A stretch of DNA of 58,326 nucleotides from a virus: IMG/VR virus record IMGVR_UViG_3300035121_000011, positions 1 through 58,326 of that record. One strand, given 5' to 3'. Below, piece by piece: positions 15,657-23,159 of the stretch. How positions within the stretch are numbered: the stretch's first letter is position 1; each line of letters opens with the position of its first letter. The notes beneath the pieces are model-generated. The model made no database searches and had not been told where the DNA came from. It was given only the letters and a program-made list of their open reading frames with translations. Both the position numbers and the translations under genes were made by a program.

Positions 15657-16300
15657 TTCCCTCTCTCTTCCTTCCATGTTTTGACGGCATTGAGCATAAA
15701 CTCCCGCGCCTCAAGGAGGTCCATGGCGCACCACCAACGCGGCGGCGGTCCGTCTTCTCCAACCACATCCAGGAATCGGTTGTAGGGTTGGTCTCTGAGG
15801 GTAACGGCGGCGGCAGGGAATAGCTTCTGCGCCTCCAGATACAGCTCCGGTAGATCCTCCAGCACGCCCGCCACGCGGAAGCCGGCCTGCCGCTTGAGCT
15901 CGCGGTACTTGTCATCGCCGTAGAGAATGGAGTCATATTGGATCTTGTTGCGCCGCAACCATTCCCTGGTATCGGGATCGATGGAGTCCAGCCGCAAGTA
16001 TGGGCGGGTAGTACAGATCCAGACTTCCGCTCCCTTTTGGCGGATGGAGCGCGATAACTCCGAGGCTCCGGGGTAGCAAGGCATAAAGCGCTTCAAGCCG
16101 CCCTGGCGGTAGGCCAGCTTGCATTCCCGGTAGGACCGGAGCGTAACGCCCATGAACTTATGTAGTCTCATACCGGGGTTGATCTCGTCGGGCTTAGGCA
16201 TAGGCTTCCCTAGCCATTGCTCAGCGAACCAGAGGAAGTGCCCGTGGTAATCGCCGAGCGAGCCATCTATGTCTAGCGCTACAATTGGTTTAGTTCGCAT
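15632..16300 (-). CDS. HAD-superfamily phosphatase / 5'-nucleotidase-like
   Basis: 222 aa. IVALDIDGSLGD (D10, D12) is HAD motif I, WICTTRPY motif II, the KYRELKR stretch motif III, and GVLEDLPE motif IV. Likely a nucleotide or sugar phosphatase, related to 5'-nucleotidases. Start MRTKPIVALD sits just after the FAD-protein stop. The 3' end overlaps the SDR start. Confidence 0.78.
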   Translation of the reverse strand: MRTKPIVALDIDGSLGDYHGHFLWFAEQWLGKPMPKPDEINPGMRLHKFMGVTLRSYRECKLAYRQGGLKRFMPCYPGASELSRSIRQKGAEVWICTTRPYLRLDSIDPDTREWLRRNKIQYDSILYGDDKYRELKRQAGFRVAGVLEDLPELYLEAQKLFPAAAVTLRDQPYNRFLDVVGEDGPPPRWWCAMDLLEAREFMLNAVKTWKEERGKWIKSLMT

Positions 16301-16304
16301 AGCG

Positions 16305-17126
16305 CTACATCGATTCGAGAGCGGCGCGCGTCCGGACATACGCCTGATGGCTGAACTCGTTCTTGGTCCAGGTTCCGTACCGGCCTACCCGGAGCACCGG
16401 CGTACCGCCGAACTCCAACCAGCAGGAACAATTACTGACGACAGGCTTGTCAACGCGCACTATCCCATCCACCGGCGGTTTAGGTCCGGATGGCCATTCG
16501 GCAGTCTTGTGCCCGAAGACATTGCTAGCTCGGTACCAGCGCGGCGAATCCTCTCCATTAGCAACAACGGTCCAAGGCTCTACCGAAACGCTGCAGTACC
16601 GATCCAAGTCCGGCGCGTCGCCCTGCGCCCAGATGGATTGCGTTACGAAGCCGTGCCCACCGACGCAGAATGGCGCAAGCGGAAGGGCCCAGATCATCAA
16701 GTCGACCATTTGAGTCCGGGCGTACGTATCCAACCAAATGGGAGTGATTTCGGTAGGACGAATGAGAGGAGAGAAACGCTCCCAGGCCTGGGCGTACGCC
16801 GCGCGGATATCCCAGGCTTCATGGTTGGGAGCTAGCGCCTCCGGAGATACCTGGATCGTGGCTCCATCTCCATATACCTTGCGCCGGTAGCCGTCGAACG
16901 TTCCCTTGAGGATGTAGCTGATGGTCTCCGGCCGGCCACAGTCCAAGCCGGGAATGGGTTGGTGTAGATATTGCGCGCCGTAAAGCGGCGAGCGCTCTCC
17001 GCGCGCGTAGATATTGACGATGTGTCCGGCGTCGTAGACCGCTTGAGCGGCAAACAGAGCAGCTGGACCAGAGCCCAGGATGGCTACCAGCCGAGGGCGC
17101 TTTTGCTTACGCGGTAAGAGTCTCAT
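16305..17126 (-). CDS. FAD/NAD-binding Rossmann-fold protein
   Basis: 273 aa. LVAILGSGPAALFAAQAVYD (about 13-32) is a classic GxGxxA dinucleotide-binding strand-loop-helix; the following HIVNIYARGE fits the second strand. The rest is rich in Trp, Tyr and Cys (SNCSCWLEFGG) and matches no enzyme I know. The ATG overlaps the upstream stop. A flavoprotein here could provide redox for ThyX or modify a nucleotide. Confidence 0.7.
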   Translation of the reverse strand: MRLLPRKQKRPRLVAILGSGPAALFAAQAVYDAGHIVNIYARGERSPLYGAQYLHQPIPGLDCGRPETISYILKGTFDGYRRKVYGDGATIQVSPEALAPNHEAWDIRAAYAQAWERFSPLIRPTEITPIWLDTYARTQMVDLMIWALPLAPFCVGGHGFVTQSIWAQGDAPDLDRYCSVSVEPWTVVANGEDSPRWYRASNVFGHKTAEWPSGPKPPVDGIVRVDKPVVSNCSCWLEFGGTPVLRVGRYGTWTKNEFSHQAYVRTRAALESM

Positions 17127-17401
17127 TCTTGGGCCGCCCTCCAACGCTCCATGGCTTCCGCTTTGATAAGATTGATGTCTGGCATCCTTGGGCTCTGAAT
17201 CATAACGGCTAGGCTCCATGCTACACCTTCCGCGCGCCCCTCTGTCCGCGTCCGATCCCAACCGGAGTCATCATCGTAGTAGTCATCCGACTCCATCAAC
17301 TTATCAATGCAAGCTATCAGATCCTCCCAGAGGATCTCGATGATGGAGCGACCGGCGTACTTGGGGCGTAGTAGCTCCTCGTCGCCCGGACGCCTAGGCA
17401 T
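17123..17401 (-). CDS. Hypothetical protein, 92 aa
   Basis: ATG 17401 overlaps the upstream stop and its own stop overlaps the FAD-protein start. Acidic (ESDDYYDDDSGWD) and helical; begins MPRRPGDEELLRPKYAGRS. No domain recognised. Confidence 0.6.
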   Translation of the reverse strand: MPRRPGDEELLRPKYAGRSIIEILWEDLIACIDKLMESDDYYDDDSGWDRTRTEGRAEGVAWSLAVMIQSPRMPDINLIKAEAMERWRAAQE

Positions 17402-17669
17402 CGGTGATATCTCCCGTCCAGCCGTGAACGGTACATACGATACCTACCGGGTGATTGCGGCCGCCAGCCACGAAGAACTCGTATTCGCAATCACCCGGCA
17501 ATATGCTGGTGGCTTTGATCTCCGGCTCGGTGGAGTCGTTCATGCAAGGCGGTCCATCCGAATCTGGTGGCGAGTCGGTATCCAGGACGGGCCTCAAATG
17601 CAACGGAGAGGCGGAATCCTCCGGGCGCGCCATGGCGAGTTTCGAGGTGCCGCATGAGGTTTTCATCAT
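17394..17669 (-). CDS. Hypothetical protein, 91 aa (start uncertain, overlaps another frame)
   Basis: ATG 17669 overlaps the previous stop and lies six bases after GGGAG. The C-terminal half (GDCEYEFFVAGG, VCTVHGWTGDI) looks coding, with a Cys/His pair. The N-terminal half may be a shadow of the 17491-17673 frame; if so the start would be ATG 17543 and the product 49 aa. Confidence 0.5.
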   Translation of the reverse strand: MMKTSCGTSKLAMARPEDSASPLHLRPVLDTDSPPDSDGPPCMNDSTEPEIKATSILPGDCEYEFFVAGGRNHPVGIVCTVHGWTGDITDA

Positions 17670-17673
17670 TCAT
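17491..17673 (-). CDS. Candidate His-rich small protein in overlapping frame, 60 aa
   Basis: ATG 17673 opens a frame starting MNDENLMRHLETRHG and ending ALHERLHRAGDQSHQH. The RH...W...LH..LH...HxH layout resembles a small His-rich protein type I recall from actinobacterial phages. It shares 179 bases with the 17394-17669 frame. GGGAG is only two bases from its ATG, which argues against it. Confidence 0.45.
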   Translation of the reverse strand: MNDENLMRHLETRHGAPGGFRLSVAFEARPGYRLATRFGWTALHERLHRAGDQSHQHIAG

Positions 17674-17923
17674 CGCTCCCGGACTTACTACGATTGGCGT
17701 TTCGGACGTGGACATCAGCCATCCATTCCGTTATGTCAATGGGTTCCAAGTAACCCCTGCAACGCGGGCCTTGATGATGAGCGCTTAGCCTCACCATGTT
17801 CTGGTTTTGGAATGTAGCGTCCGGATATGGGACGCAGCATCCGGGGTACGGAGCGTTCAACGGCTCCAAGGCCTCGGCGCGCCGCTTAGTCCCAACGGGT
17901 CTCGTACGCCTTTTGCCGGCCAT
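17666..17923 (-). CDS. Hypothetical basic protein, 85 aa
   Basis: Start MAGKRRTRPVGTKRR at 17923 was chosen because GAGAGAGGG lies just upstream. Strongly basic N terminus, later CCVPYPD and RCRGY; possibly nucleic-acid binding. It is the first gene after a 130-base gap with an inverted repeat. Function unknown. Confidence 0.6.
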   Translation of the reverse strand: MAGKRRTRPVGTKRRAEALEPLNAPYPGCCVPYPDATFQNQNMVRLSAHHQGPRCRGYLEPIDITEWMADVHVRNANRSKSGSDE

Positions 17924-17982
17924 GATCCCTCTCTCGTTTGCTCTCGCTTTGATGCTACTCTCGTTGTTCTCATGGCGAAAGA

Positions 17983-18031
17983 GGCAGGCGCCAACGTAAA
18001 TTCGCTGGAACAAGGTTTGACCCCGCCTGCC
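17983..18031. repeat. 8-bp inverted repeat in intergenic gap
   Basis: GGCAGGCG (17983-17990) and CGCCTGCC (18024-18031) are perfect arms 33 bases apart, just downstream (minus strand) of the SSB-like gene. Followed by TCTTTCG. A long-loop terminator or an operator pair. Confidence 0.4.
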
Positions 18032-18054
18032 CCCCTGTTTACCGAAGGAGCGGC

Positions 18055-18675
18055 TTAGAATGGAGGCTCTTCATCCTCCGCTTTGCTCTTCTTGGCGGCC
18101 TTGCTCTTGGCGGCGGCCGGCGCTGCCTTCTTGGAAACCTTGGCCGGCTTGGCTTCCTCCTCGGGCTCTTCGTCGTCCACTTCTTCGGTATCCACCGGCT
18201 GGTAGCCGGTGCCGGCCTTCTCCAGCCGCTCCTGCTCGTCGTAGTGGCCCTTCTTGACGGCGCAGTAGACCACGAGTTCGCCCTCGACGATCTTCTTGCG
18301 CCCGATCTTGGTGACGACGCCGTCCTCGTCCGCGATGACCTTATTCACGATGTCATCGGCGGAGACGCCAATGGCCATTGCGAATGCCTTCACGAATCCG
18401 GCGGCCGGCTTCGTCATCCAGATGCGGTCCCAGAGCGGGCAGCCGTCGTACTTCTTGTGGCCCGGCTTCCAGGAGCCATCGAGGATCAGTCGAACCCGGA
18501 GGCCCTGCGTCTTGGTTGACGCCTGCTCGAATTTGATACCTCCGATGCGGAAGCGATACACGCCTCCAGGCGGAATCTCGCCGGTGTACGTTTGGAAACC
18601 TTCCTCGGCTTCCTCGATGTCCTCAGCAGTCAGGACGTCATCGGGGTCGGCCCCATCCCAATTGATCTTCGGCAT
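18055..18675 (-). CDS. DUF669-like single-stranded DNA-binding protein
   Basis: 206 aa. The N-terminal part (GEIPPGGVYRFRIGGIKFEQ, RVRLILDGSWKPGHKKYDG) resembles DUF669 phage ssDNA-binding proteins. A Lys/Ala-rich linker then ends in the acidic tip EDEEPPF, closely like the DDEIPF tail by which bacterial SSB recruits partners. It sits beside the Sak4-like ATPase, as is common for phage recombination sets. Confidence 0.72.
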   Translation of the reverse strand: MPKINWDGADPDDVLTAEDIEEAEEGFQTYTGEIPPGGVYRFRIGGIKFEQASTKTQGLRVRLILDGSWKPGHKKYDGCPLWDRIWMTKPAAGFVKAFAMAIGVSADDIVNKVIADEDGVVTKIGRKKIVEGELVVYCAVKKGHYDEQERLEKAGTGYQPVDTEEVDDEEPEEEAKPAKVSKKAAPAAAKSKAAKKSKAEDEEPPF

Positions 18676-18698
18676 TTTGCTGTGTTCCCTCCTCAGGG

Positions 18699-19562
18699 TC
18701 AGCCGCGCTTGCGCGGCTTCTTGTCGCCCGACTTTACGTCCCCGTTCATCAGCGCGATCAGCTCGGGCATCATCACGCCGTCAGGGTTGTCAGGGTCGCG
18801 AACTGTTGCCGAGCGCCCCAACGTAGTTGTTTGGTCCTTTGCGAAGTAGCGCGTCTCGTTGACCGGATCCACGTAATGCTGGAACAACAGCCTTCGCGTT
18901 TGGACCGCTTCGCCGCCGCGCTCAATGACCCTAGTAGCCATATACCAGACTCCATGCATGAGACCCGATACATAGTTACTGACTTCGTAGCCCTTGCCCT
19001 GTATTCCAGGATATACAAGGGTTTCCCCATTCTCGTCCTCCGGCCGCATAGCATGGCTAGTGAACAAAACGTTGCACGGAAGATCAATCAGCCGGGCGAC
19101 CCAGGACTTGACGAAGTTCTGAGCATTGAAGTAATCCGGCTTGTCCGGAAGATTCCGGTGCTGACGCTTAGCTGGGTTGGCGTCCCATGCCTCGGCGGCG
19201 TAATTGAGCAAGAACTTGTTTTGCATAGTCCCCAGTCCTTCCGGGACTATCCAATCGAATTGTTGGGCGCCTCCACCTTCCAGCCAGGCGATGGCAGCGG
19301 AGGCCGTGGCGGTATCGGGGATAAGCCTGACCTTTCCACGCGCCCCCATCCTAGCGGCCGAGATATAGCCCGGCTCGCCGGCTAGGTACAATACCCGCCC
19401 CGGGAGCGTGCCGGCAAGAACCGTCTTGCCGCAGCCGGAATCACCATATAGCAAGATGTTGTAGAACTCAGCGGCGCCATCAAGGTCGAACATGCCGCGC
19501 TCAAACTCCGCTACGGTCATGCCTTTACGCTCGGTTCGCGGCGTTGCGGCGCTGGTAACCAT
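18699..19562 (-). CDS. RecA-like ATPase (Sak4 type)
   Basis: 287 aa. LLYGDSGCGKTVLA carries Walker A (40-47); FDWIVPEGLGTM is the Walker B region, with no clear Asp-Asp. NVLFTSHAMRPEDENG fits sensor 1 of RecA-core phage ATPases. Likely promotes annealing or strand exchange with the SSB-like protein. TAATG coupling with the upstream gene; basic KKPRKRG end. Confidence 0.75.
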   Translation of the reverse strand: MVTSAATPRTERKGMTVAEFERGMFDLDGAAEFYNILLYGDSGCGKTVLAGTLPGRVLYLAGEPGYISAARMGARGKVRLIPDTATASAAIAWLEGGGAQQFDWIVPEGLGTMQNKFLLNYAAEAWDANPAKRQHRNLPDKPDYFNAQNFVKSWVARLIDLPCNVLFTSHAMRPEDENGETLVYPGIQGKGYEVSNYVSGLMHGVWYMATRVIERGGEAVQTRRLLFQHYVDPVNETRYFAKDQTTTLGRSATVRDPDNPDGVMMPELIALMNGDVKSGDKKPRKRG

Positions 19563-19804
19563 TACCGATCCCCCAAGCCGGCCAGGAGAAACCCATACAG
19601 GGCAAGACTTTGCGCCTGAGTAGAGAAAGCTTGGGCCGCAGTCAAGCTAGTGCCCGTCATCGGATCCATGGCCAACATTCGCTCCGCCCGGTTGAGGTTG
19701 TCGGCCACCATATGAAGAATGAGGAATAGCTGTCCATCGGATATGGTATCCTCCGGAGATTCGAGCTCTGGCACGATGTGGGGCTCTTGCTTATCCTTTG
19801 GCAT
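19562..19804 (-). CDS. Hypothetical protein, 80 aa
   Basis: Begins MPKDKQEPHIVPELESPED; a helical body (LFLILHMVADNLNRAERML) follows. TAATG overlaps at both ends couple it to the HhH protein and the ATPase. No domain recognised; possible partner of the ATPase by position. Confidence 0.6.
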   Translation of the reverse strand: MPKDKQEPHIVPELESPEDTISDGQLFLILHMVADNLNRAERMLAMDPMTGTSLTAAQAFSTQAQSLALYGFLLAGLGDR

Positions 19805-20352
19805 TACGGCTTCCAGACTACGGGAACGTTCTTGCCGGTGAGGTAGGCGTGGATTCGCTTACGGCGCGCCGGCCCCAGGCCCTGGATGGCGTGGATGGTT
19901 TCGGAGGTAGCGCGCGCCAATTGCCAAGCGTTCTTGAGGCCGGGCGTACCGGCAACAAACTTGATCTCGGGGCATTCCGTCAGGAGCATGGTCAGCTTGA
20001 CCTTACTCAGAACGGGCTGGATAGCGCGCTGACGCTCCCATTCCCATTGCTGAGGACTCTTGACCGGCTTGGCGCGCCCCAAACGCGCGTGCGGCCTGGT
20101 TCTGGGATCCGGTCCGGAGTCCGATCGCGCCAACGCGCGCCTGGCAGCACGGCCATGACTCCCTCCGCGCTTGTCCCTTGACTCCACACGGGACTTGACG
20201 CCGACGTTGTGGATCTTACGGACTTCGGCCGCCTTTTGGATCAAGTTGCTGACGAACCGTTCAACGCGGCCGGCTTCCAAAGCCGCCAACTCCGGATCAA
20301 CTTCAGGCTTAGCCGGAGGCGCAACGGTCCCTTCGTCCAAATTGTTTCTCAT
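19804..20352 (-). CDS. Helix-hairpin-helix DNA-binding protein, 182 aa
   Basis: GAGAGAGAGGGAA precedes the ATG. The C terminus has TIHAIQGLGPARRKRIHAYL, a helix-hairpin-helix pattern that binds DNA without sequence specificity. The centre is very basic (RRALARSDSGPDPRTRPHAR). ERCC4/Mus81-like nucleases have similar HhH ends and TECPEIKFVAGTPG may be a remnant fold, but no nuclease motif is seen. Confidence 0.65.
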   Translation of the reverse strand: MRNNLDEGTVAPPAKPEVDPELAALEAGRVERFVSNLIQKAAEVRKIHNVGVKSRVESRDKRGGSHGRAARRALARSDSGPDPRTRPHARLGRAKPVKSPQQWEWERQRAIQPVLSKVKLTMLLTECPEIKFVAGTPGLKNAWQLARATSETIHAIQGLGPARRKRIHAYLTGKNVPVVWKP

Positions 20353-20379
20353 TGAGTTCCCTCTCTCTCGTCCCTGAGC

Positions 20380-20679
20380 CTACTCTTCAGCCGGAGTTGG
20401 GGCTAGTTCAGCTTCGCATTCCTTGCAGGTATATTCGCCGTGACGTAGCGAAGCGCCGCATCCACCGCACAGGTGGCGATCGTAGTTGCAGCGATCGCAA
20501 CAATACATGCAGGCCTCGCCCTCAGGATGATGATAGTAGGGAAGCCTGCAAGTCTCTTGTCCGGTCCGAATGTATTGCTGAATGGCAACGACTTGTGCGG
20601 CGGAGTATCCGCTGAAGGCCCAACCATGCCATTCCCGCGCGCGAAGATGCTCCGGACTATCTCGCTTCGGCGCATTCAT
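20380..20679 (-). CDS. Multi-CxxC zinc-ribbon protein, 99 aa
   Basis: Contains CMYCCDRCNYD, HLCGGCGASL and YTCKECEAEL, at least three CxxC knuckles, so probably two zinc ribbons. Start MNAPKRDSPEHL at 20679 is preferred over a GTG at 20715, but neither has a strong ribosome site. Overlaps the upstream gene by 23 bases. Possible nucleic-acid binding. Confidence 0.6.
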   Translation of the reverse strand: MNAPKRDSPEHLRAREWHGWAFSGYSAAQVVAIQQYIRTGQETCRLPYYHHPEGEACMYCCDRCNYDRHLCGGCGASLRHGEYTCKECEAELAPTPAEE

Positions 20680-21022
20680 TGCATTCGCCCAACCTCTGGC
20701 TCGGGATATAGCCACGATCTTGCTTGCAAGTTCCGCATACCCGCCGGGCAGCCGTGGCTTTCCGCGTCGCCTCCAACCAGGCCGGGCTCGCGGTTCGCTT
20801 TGGTAGCGCAGTTGTAATGTCGTATAGGTACGCGAACTGATATTTGCCGTACACTACTTGCGCTACAGGGTCTTGGCCGCCCGGCCGCAATCCTGCTGCT
20901 GACAATTGCCGGCGAGTCATCAGCCCCAGCGGTGCCCCGAACCAAGGGTATGTAGGCATTCCGTCGTGAAACTCGCCGGTAGGGTCCAAGTCCGGCGTAC
21001 GCTTGCGCGGTAGCTTCTTCAT
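20657..21022 (-). CDS. Hypothetical protein with C-terminal zinc ribbon, 121 aa
   Basis: ATGA overlap with the nuclease gene. Contains MTRRQLSAAGLRPGGQ, an RRQL motif recurrent in actinophage proteins, and ends VCGTCKQDRG...CNEC, a four-Cys ribbon. Unknown role, probably nucleic-acid binding. Confidence 0.65.
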   Translation of the reverse strand: MKKLPRKRTPDLDPTGEFHDGMPTYPWFGAPLGLMTRRQLSAAGLRPGGQDPVAQVVYGKYQFAYLYDITTALPKRTASPAWLEATRKATAARRVCGTCKQDRGYIPSQRLGECNECAEAR

Positions 21023-22176
21023 TCATCAGTAGACTTGCGGTGATCGGCGTACGGGTCCTGTACCGTATAAGCTATGTCCCGCAACGATTCCCAGTCGCCG
21101 CCGCGCTCCTGTAGCTCGCACATATCGTAGAACTGACACCAGGAGCATTCGCGCGTGACATTCTTGGTAGGTGGCAATAGGCCGTCACGGAACAGCTCCA
21201 TTTGGAGCGCGTCTTGCTGAGCGCGGAGTAACTGCGCGCGCCGCTCCGGGCGGGTACGGTGGACCTCATGGCGTAGGAACAATGGCGGCGGCTGGACTTT
21301 GCTCCGGTCCCCCAGGACTTCCAACCCAAGCTGGTCAGCCCACTCCTGTAGCTTAGTCAATGGAGTCTTCTCGCTGATTGCAGATTGAAGGACTCCAATG
21401 CTGTCACATTCGGCCGTTCTCAACGACTCGATGTAGTGTGACTTGTTCGGCTTGTTGGTCGCGTAACCTTCCGCGTCTCTGGGGCGGCCATCCGGAAGTC
21501 CTTTGCGGAGGAAGTTGTATTCGATACCCGCCAAGAATTCGCCCTCTGGGATCAATCCCTCGCGCTGTAGCTCGGTAGTAGCGGTGGCCCAGTAGGTTCC
21601 GCCTTGATTGTCCATAGCCAGATGCCGCGTCATGATGGCCTTAGCGGTCTTGTGCTCCTCCAACCAGTAGCTACCATAGACCGCAGACTGCCAAACTAGG
21701 TCATACGTACCAACCAATTCCGCCATAACGATCGACGGATCTACGGACGCGGCATCCCAGAAGTTCTTGGCGTTGGCGGGCCACGGGATGCTGAGGCTGA
21801 ATGTCCTTTCAGGACTGACAACCAACATATGCTCATCGCGCCCATATAACGCGCGGTAACCCTCCAGCATTATGGTCCCGAGCTCTCGCGCGTCCACGTA
21901 CTTGGCCGCAGTCTCTTCGTCGGCGTCATCCATCCGGACATACGCCAGCTCCATCTCTGCGGCGTACTTCTCCCAAGTCTCGGCCGGCTCGGGACCGCGC
22001 TTCTTGCCCGGCCCGCAATACCACTTCGCCAGAGCTAGATGAACGCCGGTCCCGAACCAAAGCGGCGTGGACGGGACTCCCTTACGCACCAAGCCTTCAC
22101 GGTTACTCCACCACCAGGCTTGCGGGCATCGTTGGAATGAGACTCTTTCGCTAGCGCGTATCTTGGGGATAGTCAT
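21019..22176 (-). CDS. Cas4/RecB-like PD-(D/E)XK exonuclease
   Basis: 385 aa. SFQRCPQAWWW at the start (Cys of the Fe-S set), LVGTYDLVW (Asp), LEEHKTAKA (ExK) and the C-terminal CSWCQFYDMC cluster match the Cas4/AddB-like nuclease fold with a 4Fe-4S clasp. Likely resects DNA ends for recombination. GAGAGAGGGAA and an 8-bp hairpin lie between its ATG and the tRNA-like gene. Confidence 0.8.
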   Translation of the reverse strand: MTIPKIRASERVSFQRCPQAWWWSNREGLVRKGVPSTPLWFGTGVHLALAKWYCGPGKKRGPEPAETWEKYAAEMELAYVRMDDADEETAAKYVDARELGTIMLEGYRALYGRDEHMLVVSPERTFSLSIPWPANAKNFWDAASVDPSIVMAELVGTYDLVWQSAVYGSYWLEEHKTAKAIMTRHLAMDNQGGTYWATATTELQREGLIPEGEFLAGIEYNFLRKGLPDGRPRDAEGYATNKPNKSHYIESLRTAECDSIGVLQSAISEKTPLTKLQEWADQLGLEVLGDRSKVQPPPLFLRHEVHRTRPERRAQLLRAQQDALQMELFRDGLLPPTKNVTRECSWCQFYDMCELQERGGDWESLRDIAYTVQDPYADHRKSTDE

Positions 22177-22181
22177 TGACA

Positions 22182-22215
22182 GTTCCCTCTCTCAACCCTT
22201 GTACCCCCAAGGGTT
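22182..22215 (-). promoter_or_regulatory. Leader hairpin plus GAGAGAGGGAA ribosome site
   Basis: AACCCTTG (22194-22201) pairs with CAAGGGTT (22208-22215) around six bases, immediately before the GAGAGAGGGAA of the nuclease gene and three bases from the tRNA-like 3' end. It shares the hairpin-then-GAGAGAGGGA layout of other leaders here but not the AGCGAG loop. Confidence 0.55.
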
Positions 22216-22218
22216 TCG

Positions 22219-22306
22219 TGGAGATATCAGGAATTGAACCTGAATATTACCGAAGTAACCGCGACCGGTCTGCCCTTCGGGCGCTCTACCATTGAGCTAT
22301 ATCTCC
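22219..22306 (-). tRNA. tRNA-like gene with aberrant anticodon arm, isotype undetermined
   Basis: 88 nt. Acceptor GGAGATA pairs with TATCTCC, the D arm is GCTC-AATGGTA-GAGC, and the T arm TCAGG-TTCAATT-CCTGA is perfect with a normal T loop. No 5-bp/7-base anticodon arm can be drawn. The best fold is CCGAAG/CTTCGG closing a 19-base loop, or GCCC-GAA-GGGC plus TTAC-TTCG-GTAA. Discriminator A; no encoded CCA. The length would suit a class II tRNA. Confidence 0.7.
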
Positions 22307-22310
22307 GACC

Positions 22311-22349
22311 GGGGAGGGTAGCTTGTCCTCTCCAGCAGCTACCCTCCCC
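22311..22349 (-). terminator. 12-bp perfect hairpin before the tRNA-like gene
   Basis: GGGGAGGGTAGC (22311-22322) pairs perfectly with GCTACCCTCCCC (22338-22349). It lies four bases 5' of the tRNA-like sequence and downstream of the 22418 stop. Terminator or a processing signal for the tRNA-like transcript. Confidence 0.6.
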
Positions 22350-22417
22350 ATTTGGCGCTTACTCCGTTTGCGACGCTATGGGGGAATGCGCGTCACAGGT
22401 CCTCCGGGGTATGGGAC

Positions 22418-22912
22418 CTAGAACGGAGCAGCGGCGCCCGATCGGGCCGAAGCCTTGCGGGGACTGGACTTCCGTGGCGCCGGCGCCACCGTCTCGGCGT
22501 CCTCGTCCTCGTCCTCGGAAGTGGGGACCGGCTTGGCCTTCACCGTCTTCTTGCCCGGCTTGGCGGCCGCCTTGGTCGGCTTCATTCCGCCGACGTCGGT
22601 GCCCTCGTCCTCTTCCTCGCCGTCGTCGCCCGGCTCGTTGGTCTTGGCGGCCTTGGCCGTCTTCTTGGGCTTCGCGTCGGCACGCTCCGCGCGCGCCTCC
22701 TGCCGGGCTTCCTGGTTCTCCGGGCTGGCCTGGAAGATCATTCGGAGCGCCGTGCCGATGCGGATCGCTTCGTAGAACGCGGCCTGGGCCTTGGCGTTGG
22801 GGAATTCGATCTCCAGCTTCTCGACGAGCCAGTCCGCGTAGCGGGTCTGAACGGCGGTGGCTTCCTTGTCCTTGTAAGCGAGGATCTCTTCGTCGCTGTA
22901 CTGCTTCGCCAT
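22418..22912 (-). CDS. Hypothetical protein with charged low-complexity tail, 164 aa
   Basis: A helical N-terminal domain of ~85 residues (MAKQYSDEEILAYKDKEAT...) is followed by alternating acidic and Lys/Pro/Ala-rich stretches (GDDGEEEDEGTD, KPGKKTVKAKP). Ribosome site AAGGAG precedes ATG 22912. The tail resembles those of phage recombination and histone-like proteins, but no function is assignable. A TACAAT hexamer lies about 45 bases upstream. Confidence 0.6.
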   Translation of the reverse strand: MAKQYSDEEILAYKDKEATAVQTRYADWLVEKLEIEFPNAKAQAAFYEAIRIGTALRMIFQASPENQEARQEARAERADAKPKKTAKAAKTNEPGDDGEEEDEGTDVGGMKPTKAAAKPGKKTVKAKPVPTSEDEDEDAETVAPAPRKSSPRKASARSGAAAPF

Positions 22913-22981
22913 TTTGGCTTCTCCTTGGTTTGGGTTCTCTTTTGGTCTAACTCGATTGTACCGGCCCGACTGAGTTTGGCG

Positions 22982-23158
22982 CTAGCGTGTAATCCGAAGT
23001 CTCTTCAAAACTATGCCGTCTCTGTTGGCGCGCTTAGCTCTCAAGACCTCTTGGATTGCTTCCCAACGCGCGTGGCGCCCACGCTCTGCCCGAACTCCCA
23101 ACTGGTAGGCCACCACCCCGGTAAGCACAAAGCCCACCAAGGCAATAAACCATCCCAC
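22982..23158 (-). CDS. Small membrane protein, 58 aa
   Basis: GTG 23158 lies just after the SNF2 helicase stop, with GGGAG seven bases upstream. Product MGWFIALVGFVLTGVVAYQL is one N-terminal membrane span, followed by a very basic cytoplasmic tail (RAERGRHARWEA, LKRLRITR). It fits between the helicase and the next gene and falls under a 60-residue cutoff. Role unknown. Confidence 0.6.
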   Translation of the reverse strand: MGWFIALVGFVLTGVVAYQLGVRAERGRHARWEAIQEVLRAKRANRDGIVLKRLRITR

Positions 23159-23159
23159 G

